This document shows, in pieces, positions 16,143 to 24,296 of a DNA stretch of 64,000 bases. The notes beneath the pieces are model-generated. The model was not told the origin of the DNA, searched no databases, and saw only the letters and a program-made list of their open reading frames with translations. Position 1 is the first letter of the stretch. Each line of letters starts with the position of its first letter. Made by a program: the position numbers and the translations under genes. Origin of the DNA: Verrucomicrobiota bacterium (GTDB lineage Bacteria; Chlamydiota; Chlamydiia; Chlamydiales; Rhabdochlamydiaceae); contig JAFEGW010000015.1 of assembly GCA_018239715.1 (NCBI GenBank), positions 1 through 64,000 of the forward strand. The letters run 5' to 3'.

Positions 16143-17692
16143 AACTTTAAAGTATGGATATACGCCTCGCCTAGCGGATACTCTGGCTTTTGTTTCTCGC
16201 GTACTTCATTGAAGGTTTTAATCATTTGGGTCGCCAGCTTTTTGCCGAGTTGCACGCCTTCCTGATCAAATGAATTGATATTCCACATAAATCCTTGAAA
16301 CACGACTTTGTGCTCATAGTAAGCCAGAAGGGTTCCCATCGTAAAAGGATCGAGCCGTTTAGCTAAAAGGATATGAGAAGGCCGGTTGCCCGTGAAGACT
16401 TTGTTCGGATTGGAGTTGTCTTGGCCTTGTGCCAGAGCAATCGCTTGAGCAAACAGATTCGAGAGAAGTTTTTCTTGCGACGTTGATCCTTCCACGAAGA
16501 GGTCTTCTCCGTACTGTGTCTTCTCAAACCCAATAATCTCCAGCGGAATAATATTAGTCCCTTGATGGATCAATTGAAAAAAGGAATGCTGGCCGTTAGT
16601 CCCCGGCTCTCCCCAGATCACCGGCCCTGTCTCGTAGCCCACAGCCTTCCCCTCTTTATTGATATGCTTTCCATTCGATTCCATATCGAGCTGTTGAAGG
16701 TGGGCAGGAAAACGAGCTAAAGCCTGGGAGTAGGGAATAATCGCCACGGTCGGGTACTTTAAAAAGTTGCGATTCCAAATCCCGAGCAAGGCTCCTAAAA
16801 GAGGAAGGTTTTTATGAGGATCGGTCTCTAAAGCAACCCTATCCATTGCATGAGCACCTTGGAGAAACTGCAGATAAGTCTCGATGCCCAGCGCAAAAGC
16901 CAAAACAACGCCTCCCACCATCGAAGTCACCGAATACCTTCCTCCGATGTAATCCCAGATATAAAAAGAAGCTCGGTATTTAGAGGGATCGTCCATGGGG
17001 CTTCCCTGGCCTGTCACGGCAATGAGATGGTCTTTAGGATTCAAACCGGCATTTTTCAGCTTTTCTCGAGCCAGCAGCTCATTGGTGACCGTCTCTAAGG
17101 TGGAACCTGATTTGGAGACGACCACAACCAAAGTTTTAGAAAGATCCAAACGGCCCAGCACTTTAGCTATTTCATCCGGATCGACATTCGAAATAAAATG
17201 AGCCCGTTTTCCTCTAGGAGCATAGGCCTCAAGCCCTAAATAAATGGCTTCAGGACCCAGCGAAGATCCGCCAATACCGATCTGAACGATATCGGTAAAT
17301 TTCTCGACCTCAGGTAAAAATGCTTTCAGTTTCTCGATTTCTTTTTGAGCTAAATGAACAGCAGCTTGAACAACAGGGGTTCGGCTCCTTTCTTCAAAAA
17401 CATCCCGCATCGCTGTATGAAGCGCGGGCCTATTTTCGCTCTCGTAACCTTGGATCGCATTGACACGCACGCCTTCTTGCATAGCTTTCATCTGGCTGAC
17501 AGCTTGTCGATGGTCCGCCACCTCAAATAACGCTTGCAGGATCGAGTCTGTCACCCTTTCGGTTCCGTAAAGCAAGCGGAGACCGGCCGCTTCCGTTTGA
17601 AAAGCAGCGACTCTCTCCGGCGTTAAGATTTTCCGAAGATCGGGAGGAGATCTGGAAGCTTGAACAAGTTCAGGGTTGTTAATAAAGTCCAT
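16139..17692 (-). CDS. pgi: Glucose-6-phosphate isomerase
   Basis: 517-residue enzyme interconverting glucose-6-phosphate and fructose-6-phosphate in glycolysis and gluconeogenesis. Family blocks visible are the sugar-phosphate site VQIGIGGSSLGPEAI, VVSKSGSTLETVTNE, the GGRYSVTSMVGG block, the catalytic-Glu region QLDMESNGKHINKEG, GEPGTNGQHSFFQLIHQGT and the terminal WNINSFDQEGVQLGK. Length matches chlamydial homologues. Transcribed alone on the minus strand. Its 3' end exists as a partial second copy at 15486-15605. Confidence 0.96.
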   Translation of the reverse strand: MDFINNPELVQASRSPPDLRKILTPERVAAFQTEAAGLRLLYGTERVTDSILQALFEVADHRQAVSQMKAMQEGVRVNAIQGYESENRPALHTAMRDVFEERSRTPVVQAAVHLAQKEIEKLKAFLPEVEKFTDIVQIGIGGSSLGPEAIYLGLEAYAPRGKRAHFISNVDPDEIAKVLGRLDLSKTLVVVVSKSGSTLETVTNELLAREKLKNAGLNPKDHLIAVTGQGSPMDDPSKYRASFYIWDYIGGRYSVTSMVGGVVLAFALGIETYLQFLQGAHAMDRVALETDPHKNLPLLGALLGIWNRNFLKYPTVAIIPYSQALARFPAHLQQLDMESNGKHINKEGKAVGYETGPVIWGEPGTNGQHSFFQLIHQGTNIIPLEIIGFEKTQYGEDLFVEGSTSQEKLLSNLFAQAIALAQGQDNSNPNKVFTGNRPSHILLAKRLDPFTMGTLLAYYEHKVVFQGFMWNINSFDQEGVQLGKKLATQMIKTFNEVREKQKPEYPLGEAYIHTLKF

Positions 17693-17739
17693 ACTAACGA
17701 TTTACACTGTTTGCTCATTTGATGCCAAGGCCTTCTTAT

Positions 17740-18111
17740 TCATGACGAAAAGACTTGAGCTCTTTTGGGCTCCAGTAGCCGTGCATCAAAAAAGAGTTCA
17801 AGACGAGAGACAAGACCCTCTTTGAAAGTCATTAACACCGATGCAGGCAACATTCCTTCTAGACCTGCAAACCCTGTATCATAAACGACCATCGCTTGAT
17901 CTTGAGAACCAAAAACCTCGCGTACCGTCAGACTTGTAAAAACCGTCAAAAATCGCTGGACTGATTCGAAAACGGCTGCCTTGCCTTGCAATTGAGCCAG
18001 TGGACTCACAAATTGCACATTTGGGTGTAGAAGTCTTTCTATGGTCCCTAGGTCTTTATTGTGATAGGCTGTATAGTAGGCCTTCGCTAAAGATGCAGTT
18101 GTTTGCGACAT
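17740..18111 (-). CDS. SnoaL/NTF2-like protein
   Basis: 123-residue protein with the cone-shaped NTF2/SnoaL fold: a first helix AKAYYTAYHNKDLGTIERLL, then HPNVQFVSPLAQLQGKAAVFE and the closing FKEGLVSRLELFFDARLL. Members are ketosteroid-isomerase-like enzymes or ligand binders; the substrate cannot be read from sequence. It is divergently transcribed from a TetR regulator 61 bp away with a palindromic site between, so it is probably repressed by that TetR protein and induced by a small molecule. Confidence 0.75.
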   Translation of the reverse strand: MSQTTASLAKAYYTAYHNKDLGTIERLLHPNVQFVSPLAQLQGKAAVFESVQRFLTVFTSLTVREVFGSQDQAMVVYDTGFAGLEGMLPASVLMTFKEGLVSRLELFFDARLLEPKRAQVFSS

Positions 18112-18138
18112 ATATCACTCCTTGTGGGTTGATATTAA

Positions 18139-18154
18139 ATATAGTAAACTATAT
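18139..18154. promoter_or_regulatory. Probable TetR operator
   Basis: ATATAGT-AA-ACTATAT is a perfect 7-bp inverted repeat with a 2-bp spacer in the 61-bp gap between the divergent SnoaL-like and TetR genes. TetR dimers bind such sites and repress both directions. It overlaps likely -10 regions. Confidence 0.55.
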
Positions 18155-18172
18155 CTAATTTAGGGATCAAGA

Positions 18173-18790
18173 ATGAAAAAAAGAATTTATAAATCTCCTG
18201 CTAGAAAAGCGCAGGCTCAAAAGACGAAACAGCGTCTTTTAGCAGCAGCTAAAAAACTCTTTCAAAAAAAAGGGGTTGAGAAGACCACTATTGAAGATAT
18301 AGCCCTGCTTGCGCAAACATCGGTTCCCACGGTTTATTCCCTCTTTCAATCTAAGCTAGGTGTTCTACGAACGCTTTTGGACAATGCACTGTCACAAGAT
18401 CGGTTCGAAGCGCTGGTGCAAAAAGGAACCACCGAAAAATCTCCAATCAAGCGTTTGGAAGCAACGGCCCGCATCGCGCGCGCGCTTTATGATGCCGAGA
18501 AAAACTTGATCGATCTATTGGATGGCGCTGTAGCTTTAGATCCGACATTCAAAAAGCTGGAAACAAAAAGGGAAAAAAGGCGTTATTTTCGGCAAGAAGA
18601 GGCGATGAAATACATGTCCGAAAAAGGATATTTACGAGCAGACCTTAGTCTTGCAAAGGCGCAGGACATCCTTTGGGCATTTACAGGACGCGATCTTTAT
18701 CGCCTGATGGTGATTGAAAGAGGTTGGTCTGCGGATGAATATGAAAAGTGGTTAGCCGATTTATTAATCCGGACATTACTGAAAAAATAG
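18173..18790 (+). CDS. TetR family transcriptional regulator
   Basis: 205-residue repressor. A basic leader is followed by the TetR helix-turn-helix (RLLAAAKKLFQKKGVEKTT, then IEDIALLAQTSVPTVYSLF near residues 35-65) and a helical ligand-binding domain to the end. It is divergent from the SnoaL-like gene and shares with it a palindromic operator, so it most likely controls both genes. The ligand is not predictable. TetR regulators are uncommon in host-restricted chlamydiae and more frequent in environmental relatives (general knowledge). Confidence 0.88.
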   Translation: MKKRIYKSPARKAQAQKTKQRLLAAAKKLFQKKGVEKTTIEDIALLAQTSVPTVYSLFQSKLGVLRTLLDNALSQDRFEALVQKGTTEKSPIKRLEATARIARALYDAEKNLIDLLDGAVALDPTFKKLETKREKRRYFRQEEAMKYMSEKGYLRADLSLAKAQDILWAFTGRDLYRLMVIERGWSADEYEKWLADLLIRTLLKK

Positions 18791-18797
18791 TGCCGAA

Positions 18798-20045
18798 TTA
18801 ATGTTCCAACTTTTTTCTCGCCTCAGCTCCCGCAGCTGAATGGGCCTGAGCCGCAATGCGGAAATAATTCATTGCCCGTTCTTCCTCCCCTTTGATCCAG
18901 GCGATCTCTCCCAGCGTCAAATAAGCATCGGCGGAAGGTAAAAGCGTGTTGCTAGCTGCGAGATCTTTCTCAGATCCCGTTAGATCCCCTAACTGGTATT
19001 TTAAGTTGCCCCTTTGGAGATAAAAATCAAAGTAGTCGGGATTGAGCTCGATCGCCCGGTTAAAAGAAGCGAGAGCTTCCTGCGGCCGTTTAAGCTCGAC
19101 TTCAGCTTTTCCTTTGAGATTAAAAAGATGGCCCTCTTTAGACTCGATTTTAATCCCGTCTTTGGCCAGGACATGAGCTTTTTCAAACGCCCCTTTTTTT
19201 AGAGCCGCGTATCCTAGGTCAAGATCCTTATAAGCCGGAGCGGCCTTGCGGAGCTGCCTCATCGCATTTTCATACTCTTGAGCTCCGTTAAAGCCTCCGG
19301 AAGAATAAGTATCAACTGTAGCTTGGTTAGCCCGGATCCGATCCTCCGAAGGAGGATGGGTAGCAAAAAGACCCATAAGCCAGTTCTGTTTCTTCTCTTC
19401 AGATAATTTAAGAAAAATCCGCTGGAGATCCACAGCAGCTTGAGGATCGTAACCTGCCGCTACCATATATTTAATGCCGTACTGATCGGCTTCCAGTTCT
19501 GCATGGCGGCTGTATTTCATGGTCACTAGAGTCGCGCCTAGGGCAGCGGTCCCCATGGCTACATCTTCATATTTATGGTCGCTGAGCACCTGGTCCAATC
19601 CCAGGAGGCCTGCCGAAAGCAGAAGCTGCCGCTCGTAGTGTTTAGCACTATGCCGCGCAGCGCTGTGCACAATCTCGTGGGCTAGAACAGCGGCTAGCTC
19701 AGCTTCAGTATGCAACTCGAGTAGAAGCCCTCGATTAATCCCGATCTTTCCACCCGGAAGCGACCAGGCGTTCGGAATGGAGTTGTTTAAAACAATAAAT
19801 TCGTACGGAAGATAAGGCCTGTCGCTGACGGCAGCGAGCTTCTTGCCGACTTTTTCAACATACTTTTCAATACTTGGAAAAGTGACAAAAGGCCCTCCTT
19901 CCGCTTGCTCTAAGAGCTGATAGTTAGACTCCCCGATCTCGATTTCTTGCGATTCCGACACCAGACCCAGTTCGCTTTTTCCCGTGACGGGGTTTCTCGA
20001 ACAGGCTGTTAACATCAGGACGCATAAAAGAGCGATGATACGCAC
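18798..20045 (-). CDS. M48-family metallopeptidase lipoprotein with TPR repeats (BepA-like)
   Basis: 415-residue periplasmic lipoprotein. The signal peptide ends in the lipobox LTAC, with acylation at the cysteine near residue 15. The zinc site HEIVH is near residue 124 and the third ligand lies in AELEADQYGIKY; ATHPPSEDRI follows. The C-terminal third carries tetratricopeptide repeats (PQEALASFNRAIELNPDYFDF). This is the layout of BepA/YfgC, which inspects and degrades stalled outer-membrane proteins. GTG 20045 is chosen because GAGAGG lies 6 bases before it; the frame opens with TTG at 20051. Standalone on the minus strand. Confidence 0.88.
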   Translation of the reverse strand: MRIIALLCVLMLTACSRNPVTGKSELGLVSESQEIEIGESNYQLLEQAEGGPFVTFPSIEKYVEKVGKKLAAVSDRPYLPYEFIVLNNSIPNAWSLPGGKIGINRGLLLELHTEAELAAVLAHEIVHSAARHSAKHYERQLLLSAGLLGLDQVLSDHKYEDVAMGTAALGATLVTMKYSRHAELEADQYGIKYMVAAGYDPQAAVDLQRIFLKLSEEKKQNWLMGLFATHPPSEDRIRANQATVDTYSSGGFNGAQEYENAMRQLRKAAPAYKDLDLGYAALKKGAFEKAHVLAKDGIKIESKEGHLFNLKGKAEVELKRPQEALASFNRAIELNPDYFDFYLQRGNLKYQLGDLTGSEKDLAASNTLLPSADAYLTLGEIAWIKGEEERAMNYFRIAAQAHSAAGAEARKKLEH

Positions 20046-20109
20046 AAACAACCTCTCAAATTAAATTTTAAACAAGAATTCGCCTTGTATAAAAGACCCC
20101 TAGCAAGTA

Positions 20110-20859
20110 TTATTTAGCCCGTTCGGAGCATAGCGCAGTTTGGCTAGCGCAACTGCTTTGGGAGCAGTGGGTCGGGGGTTCGAATCCCTCTGCTCCGAAC
20201 ACTTCACCTCCCGCCGCTATAAATCCCTTCACATGTCTTTTGCCCTGCAGACTTAACGCCTCTTCGATGAGATAGAGCTGATCGAGGCCGTCCCACATTT
20301 CATTCAGTCTTTTCTCAGGGATGATTCGATGCGGCATTTCAAAGAATTTTTCTAGTTTTTCAAGCACTTCAGGCGTGCAATATTCATCTGATGGAAGCAA
20401 GATCCCGCTGGAAGATCGAGAGTCCTCTAAAGATAAATGAAGGTGCCAAAACCTCTCTTTGGACATCAGCTGGGCCGATTTTGCACGTCCAAAAGAGGAT
20501 CCTTCAAAAAGACAGTAAGGCTCGGCTTCATCCGGTAGAAAGGAAGCAAGCCGATGAAGATAATCTCCTAAAATATTTGCGGCTTCGATCTCATCTACCT
20601 CAATCCCTCGGATAATATCCAATGATCCTCGGTATAAAACGGCGCCTTTGGAGCGCGCTGAAAATTCTTTCCAGATTTTGCAAAACTCCGCGATCGCCAA
20701 GATATATGCATTAAAAGCCGCCTGATCCTGGAAAGAAGAGGCCGAAAGTTGAAAATCAAGCTCCCATAAAATCATCTCATCGCAGTGGAGGGCCTGCTCT
20801 TTTTGAGCGCTCCAATCTAAATCACTGGCAAGACCTGCGGGCAATACAATTATTTTCAT
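20110..20859 (-). CDS. Hypothetical protein; frame runs through tRNA-Pro on the opposite strand
   Basis: 249 codons. The first 220 look like real protein (MKIIVLPAGLASDLDW at the start, many hydrophobic-acidic helices, a block around PSDEYCTPEVLEKLEKFFE), but I do not recognise the family. The last 28 or so codons (from GAEGFEPPTHCSQS) are the antisense of the plus-strand tRNA-Pro gene, which means the natural end was probably lost or the stop lies beyond the tRNA. The ATG overlaps the trmB stop (ATGA), pointing to translational coupling with trmB. No signal peptide or membrane segment. Function unknown. Confidence 0.65.
   Translation of the reverse strand: MKIIVLPAGLASDLDWSAQKEQALHCDEMILWELDFQLSASSFQDQAAFNAYILAIAEFCKIWKEFSARSKGAVLYRGSLDIIRGIEVDEIEAANILGDYLHRLASFLPDEAEPYCLFEGSSFGRAKSAQLMSKERFWHLHLSLEDSRSSSGILLPSDEYCTPEVLEKLEKFFEMPHRIIPEKRLNEMWDGLDQLYLIEEALSLQGKRHVKGFIAAGGEVFGAEGFEPPTHCSQSSCASQTALCSERAK
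20124..20198 (+). tRNA. tRNA-Pro (TGG anticodon)
   Basis: 75-nt cloverleaf. Acceptor CGGAGCA (20124-20130) pairs with TGCTCCG (20191-20197), discriminator A; anticodon arm CTGCT-TTGGGAG-AGCAG type with TGG; T arm GGGGGTTCGAATCCC. The CCA end is not encoded. It lies on the strand opposite to an open frame that reads across it. Confidence 0.95.
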
Positions 20860-21596
20860 TTTTTTCTAAATTGGAAGTAATGGATAACTTTCCCCTTCTC
20901 ACGCCAGAGAGTATCAAAATAGGAAGTTCCATATCCTTCCCACTCGGTTTTATAATACGGCTCCGGAAAATCGGATTCCCAAGCGGGATGCGCCAGCATT
21001 TCCTGGGCGATCTGCTGACTGTAAGGAGGATCATCCGTCACGACCGTGACCGTGCCGCCGGACTTGACCGTCCGCGCGAGCTGCTCGATAAAAGGCTGTT
21101 GGAAAAGGCGGTTTTTCGCATGCTTATCTTTGGGCCAAGGATCGGGGAAATTGATATAGACCCCATCGACAGATGCTTCGGATAAATATTCGCTCGCAAA
21201 AGTCTGCGCTTCTCCGCTGACAATGAAAAAATTGTCAAGCCGGTGGTTTTTCATCTTGGACCAGATTTTTCTCACCCGCTCAAAACGCCATTCCACCGCC
21301 ACCCAGTTTTTAGTCGTATCTTTAGCTTTCTCCGCTAGCCAGGTTCCATTGCCTGTGCAGTATTCAATAATGACAGGATGATCGTTGCCGAAAATTTCCC
21401 GCCAGGCAGGAAAGTTCAAATCATGATCCTCATAATAATCGGGCACATACAGCACACGGTCTTGGAGCAAAGGCCGCCGCTCTTCCCACCGGTAAGGCGA
21501 TTTTAAATCTTTCGGTTTCATAAGGCAAAAATGATAAGGCATTGGAAGATCTTGATCAATAGTGACAAGCTTGTTATGTTGAAAACTAAATTTCAT
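20856..21596 (-). CDS. trmB: tRNA (guanine-N7-)-methyltransferase
   Basis: 246-residue methyltransferase making m7G46 in tRNA. The SAM-binding motif IIEYCTGNGTWLAE, WVAVEWRFERVRKIWSKMK, the catalytic YINFPDPWPKDKH and the C-terminal substrate loop PYYKTEWEGYGTSYFDTLWR are all in order and of chlamydial type. ATG 21596 is used; a shorter start at 21521 (MKPKDLKSPYRWEER) would match short chlamydial homologues and is equally possible since neither has a clear Shine-Dalgarno. It is divergent from exbB with only 19 bp between start codons and coupled by ATGA to the hypothetical gene downstream. Confidence 0.9.
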   Translation of the reverse strand: MKFSFQHNKLVTIDQDLPMPYHFCLMKPKDLKSPYRWEERRPLLQDRVLYVPDYYEDHDLNFPAWREIFGNDHPVIIEYCTGNGTWLAEKAKDTTKNWVAVEWRFERVRKIWSKMKNHRLDNFFIVSGEAQTFASEYLSEASVDGVYINFPDPWPKDKHAKNRLFQQPFIEQLARTVKSGGTVTVVTDDPPYSQQIAQEMLAHPAWESDFPEPYYKTEWEGYGTSYFDTLWREKGKVIHYFQFRKK

Positions 21597-21615
21597 ACTT
21601 AACCAAGGCCCTGAG

Positions 21616-22650
21616 ATGAAAAAAATCTTGATTCTAACAGCCTCCTTCTCAATGCTTTTTGCTGAAGATCCCGCTACCCTTCCGGCTTCTGAACAGCAAG
21701 CTAAACAAGAAATCGAAAACTTTTTAAACACCGATGAAAATTCTGCTTTACAAGCATCCCAGCCGACACCTATTGAAAGTCAAAAAGTTCAGGTCGCGGC
21801 TCCCACCATTCCGGCCTCTGCGGCTCCCGCTGGCGACATTGTTCCCACTCAAGCAGTCGAGCTGAATACCGACTCCCCTACAGTAAAATCCCCTGCGTTA
21901 ACTACTCCCCAAGGAGTCAAAAATGCCGCGCTTCCACCGGCGATTGTCGAGCAAACGACAATGGACCTCGAAGAAGATATTGCGGCTATTGAAAAAGAAG
22001 AGAAAGAGGTTGCTGCTGAAGTCAAATCTGAAGGGATTGTCATTGACTTAGGGCAAGTATTTGCCGGATCGCCTACTATTTATACCGTTCTCTTTTGCCT
22101 CTCCATTGCCAGTATTGCGATTTGGGCCTACGCATTTCTCAGCCTCCGGACACCGGAACTCATTCCAGAACAACCTGTCCAGGAAATCCGGGAAAAACTC
22201 CTCAGCAAAAATTACGATGAAGCTTTAATGATCTGCGAAAAAAATCCTAACATCCTCTTCCGCATGATGTCGGCCGGAATCTTAGCCCGCAAACAAGGTC
22301 AAACGACCATGCTCGAGCTCATGAAAGCAGAAGGGCGCCGGGCCAGCCATCAATTATGGCAAAAGACTGCCCTTCTCAATGACATCGCCGTGATTGCGCC
22401 GATGCTAGGACTTTTAGGAACAGTTTTAGGAATGTTCTATGCCTTCTACGATCTCAACCGATCGATGGAAAGCATTTCCGCTCTCTTCGATGGCCTTGGC
22501 ATTTCTGTAGGAACTACAGTCGGCGGACTCGTCGTTGCCATTTTGGCCCTCATGTTTCACGCCATGACGAAGTACCGTTTATCGCGCCAGCTCACTCTCA
22601 TTGAGAACGAAGCGCATTCTCTTGCCAATCTTATCGATAACCAAGGATAA
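21616..22650 (+). CDS. exbB: ExbB/TolQ-type proton channel with long exported N-terminal region
   Basis: 344-residue inner-membrane channel subunit that, with ExbD, uses the proton gradient to power outer-membrane processes. A signal-peptide-like start (MKKILILTASFSMLFA) is followed by about 120 residues of Pro/Ala/Glu-rich low-complexity sequence, then three membrane segments: VFCLSIASIAIWAYAF-type near 150, VIAPMLGLLGTVLGMFYAF near 255 and VGTTVGGLVVAILALMFH near 295. The last two hold the MotA/TolQ/ExbB signature. The next gene, exbD, begins 3 bp after its stop. The long N-terminal extension is unusual compared with classical ExbB. Confidence 0.9.
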   Translation: MKKILILTASFSMLFAEDPATLPASEQQAKQEIENFLNTDENSALQASQPTPIESQKVQVAAPTIPASAAPAGDIVPTQAVELNTDSPTVKSPALTTPQGVKNAALPPAIVEQTTMDLEEDIAAIEKEEKEVAAEVKSEGIVIDLGQVFAGSPTIYTVLFCLSIASIAIWAYAFLSLRTPELIPEQPVQEIREKLLSKNYDEALMICEKNPNILFRMMSAGILARKQGQTTMLELMKAEGRRASHQLWQKTALLNDIAVIAPMLGLLGTVLGMFYAFYDLNRSMESISALFDGLGISVGTTVGGLVVAILALMFHAMTKYRLSRQLTLIENEAHSLANLIDNQG

Positions 22651-22653
22651 AGT

Positions 22654-23121
22654 ATGAGCTTGATTCCGGATGAAGAGTTTAAACGGTCCAGCTCGATCAA
22701 CCTTGCCCCGATGGTCGATTTTCTCTTCTTGGTCATCGCTGTGTTTGCCACGATGGCCATCACGCGCGCAGCCCTCTATGACACCGAAGTCAACCTTGTC
22801 AAAGTCACTCCTGAGAAACAAGCCTCTCCTGCGGCGTCTGAAACACCTGCCCTCGTCAACATCAGTATTACCGAAGATGGCAAGTACAAATGGCTCACGG
22901 AAGTGAATGAATTTATCATGGAAAACCCCGCCAGCATTAAAAAGGAACTCCTCAAGCAGCAACAGCTGGGTCTTATTCCTTCCGATGCCCATCAAACAAA
23001 GGTTTTACTCCATATCGATAAGAACGCTAGATGGGAACCGGTTGCTCAAGTTATTTTTACCATTCGTGAAGCCGGTTTTTCGATCCACCCTGTCTACGAG
23101 CCGGAAGAAAATAGACAATAA
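22654..23121 (+). CDS. exbD: ExbD/TolR-type biopolymer transport protein
   Basis: 155-residue partner of ExbB: a short cytosolic start, one membrane helix (INLAPMVDFLFLVIAVFATM, with the conserved proton-carrying Asp near residue 22) and a periplasmic TolR-like domain ending near FTIREAGFSIHPVYE. It lies 3 bp after exbB and the two are surely co-transcribed. The TPR lipoprotein and the LpoB-like lipoprotein follow on the same strand. No TonB is seen in this window, so a Tol-Pal-like envelope role is as likely as transport. Confidence 0.88.
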   Translation: MSLIPDEEFKRSSSINLAPMVDFLFLVIAVFATMAITRAALYDTEVNLVKVTPEKQASPAASETPALVNISITEDGKYKWLTEVNEFIMENPASIKKELLKQQQLGLIPSDAHQTKVLLHIDKNARWEPVAQVIFTIREAGFSIHPVYEPEENRQ

Positions 23122-23134
23122 TCCCCTATTTATT

Positions 23135-23169
23135 AGATCATCTTTAAGGACTTTTAAAGAAGATGATCT
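23135..23169 (+). promoter_or_regulatory. Hairpin enclosing the start codon of the TPR lipoprotein gene
   Basis: AGATCATCTT at 23135-23144 pairs perfectly with AAGATGATCT at 23160-23169; the ATG at 23163 lies inside the right arm and the AAAGAAG Shine-Dalgarno-like bases lie at or near the base. Folding of the transcript would hide the start. It could reduce translation after exbD or act as an attenuator. Observation only. Confidence 0.4.
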
Positions 23170-24296
23170 ATATTTGTTTGTTCTTATTTCTCTTTTCTTG
23201 TTCTGTCCCTTACTATCAAGAGGCAGCGACGAAACTTCGTGAAGGGCATTTTCAAGACGCAGAAAAAAAACTTGCAAAGGCTGACCTGCCTTATACTCAA
23301 ACTAATGAAGCCGCTTTATTTCTACTTTCACGCGCGATGGTCTACTTCCAAAGCGGCGACTATCAGAGGAGCTGTCGCGATTTTGAAAAAGCTTTAGATG
23401 CTTCAGACTACTACCAACAAAATTCTCCTATAGAGATTGCAGGACAGACCCTCCTGCAAGATGATATAGGAGCCTACGTTCCTCCTCCTTTTGAGCAGGC
23501 ACTCGCTAGGTTCTATCAAGCGCTGTCTTTTCTGCACCAGGGACAAGAAAACAATGCCGCTGCCACCGTTTACTATCTCGAGAACCATCTCCATCCCAAA
23601 GATCAAAACCCGCTCACAAGCTTTCTTCTAGCAACTCTCTTGCAAAAGCGCGGAGACTGCAGCAATGCTAGAATTCTCTACTCGCGCTTAAAAATCGAGC
23701 CTCCCCGTGGTAATGTTCTGCTTGTTCATCACCGCGGAATAGCCCCCCATAAAAAATCTGAAATGGCAGCCCCCAGTATCCTCAGCGCAGCGCTCCTGGA
23801 AAAAATTCTCCAAATGAATGATGTCCAACCTGCCCTCTCTACTCTGACCGGTGTGCCGATTCCAGTTCTTTACCATCCAACAAGACCGCCACAGACGTTG
23901 AAGATTGATCACAAGCTTCATCAACCGGCCCTCATCTATGACATCTCCCAGGCCGCAGAAAACCATCTAGAAGCTGAAATGCCTTGGACAGCTGCGCGTG
24001 CTGCTGCAAGGATGCTCCTCCGGCGCGGCGTAGTCGCTTCAACTAAAAAAGACTACCAGCCACTGGCTGATATCGCCATGCTCATCTCCAACATTGCCAC
24101 TCAAGCCGATACCCGTAGTTGGGCGATGCTCCCCTCTTGCATCGATCTCTACCATTTAGATCTTCAACCTGGTCAGCATCAGATCCAGGTCGGCAGGCAG
24201 ACCTACACGATCACCATCCAACCCAAAGAACTCAATATTGTTGAGATTTTTCAACCGAGTTCAGAAAATATTTTCATAACCCAGGAAACATCATGA
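23163..24296 (+). CDS. TPR lipoprotein (COG3014-like), partner of LpoB-like protein
   Basis: 377-residue exported lipoprotein: hydrophobic start MIYICLFLFLFSC with the lipobox Cys at residue 13, then tetratricopeptide-type helices (ATKLREGHFQDAEKKLAKA, YFQSGDYQRSCRDFEKAL, ARFYQALSFLHQGQENNAA). The middle region with VLLVHHRGIAPHK resembles the COG3014-type family that is found next to LpoB-like genes in other bacteria. The C-terminus has a PEGA-like strand pattern (LQPGQHQIQVGRQTYTITIQ). The downstream LpoB-like gene overlaps its end by 4 bp. A hairpin covers the start codon. Probable envelope role connected with peptidoglycan synthesis; inference. Confidence 0.7.
   Translation: MIYICLFLFLFSCSVPYYQEAATKLREGHFQDAEKKLAKADLPYTQTNEAALFLLSRAMVYFQSGDYQRSCRDFEKALDASDYYQQNSPIEIAGQTLLQDDIGAYVPPPFEQALARFYQALSFLHQGQENNAAATVYYLENHLHPKDQNPLTSFLLATLLQKRGDCSNARILYSRLKIEPPRGNVLLVHHRGIAPHKKSEMAAPSILSAALLEKILQMNDVQPALSTLTGVPIPVLYHPTRPPQTLKIDHKLHQPALIYDISQAAENHLEAEMPWTAARAAARMLLRRGVVASTKKDYQPLADIAMLISNIATQADTRSWAMLPSCIDLYHLDLQPGQHQIQVGRQTYTITIQPKELNIVEIFQPSSENIFITQETS

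Noticed and set aside
21597-21731. Longer N-terminus for trmB (start 21731)
   Set aside because: The added 45 residues overlap exbB on the other strand and resemble nothing in TrmB proteins; the family N-terminus starts at 21596 or 21521.
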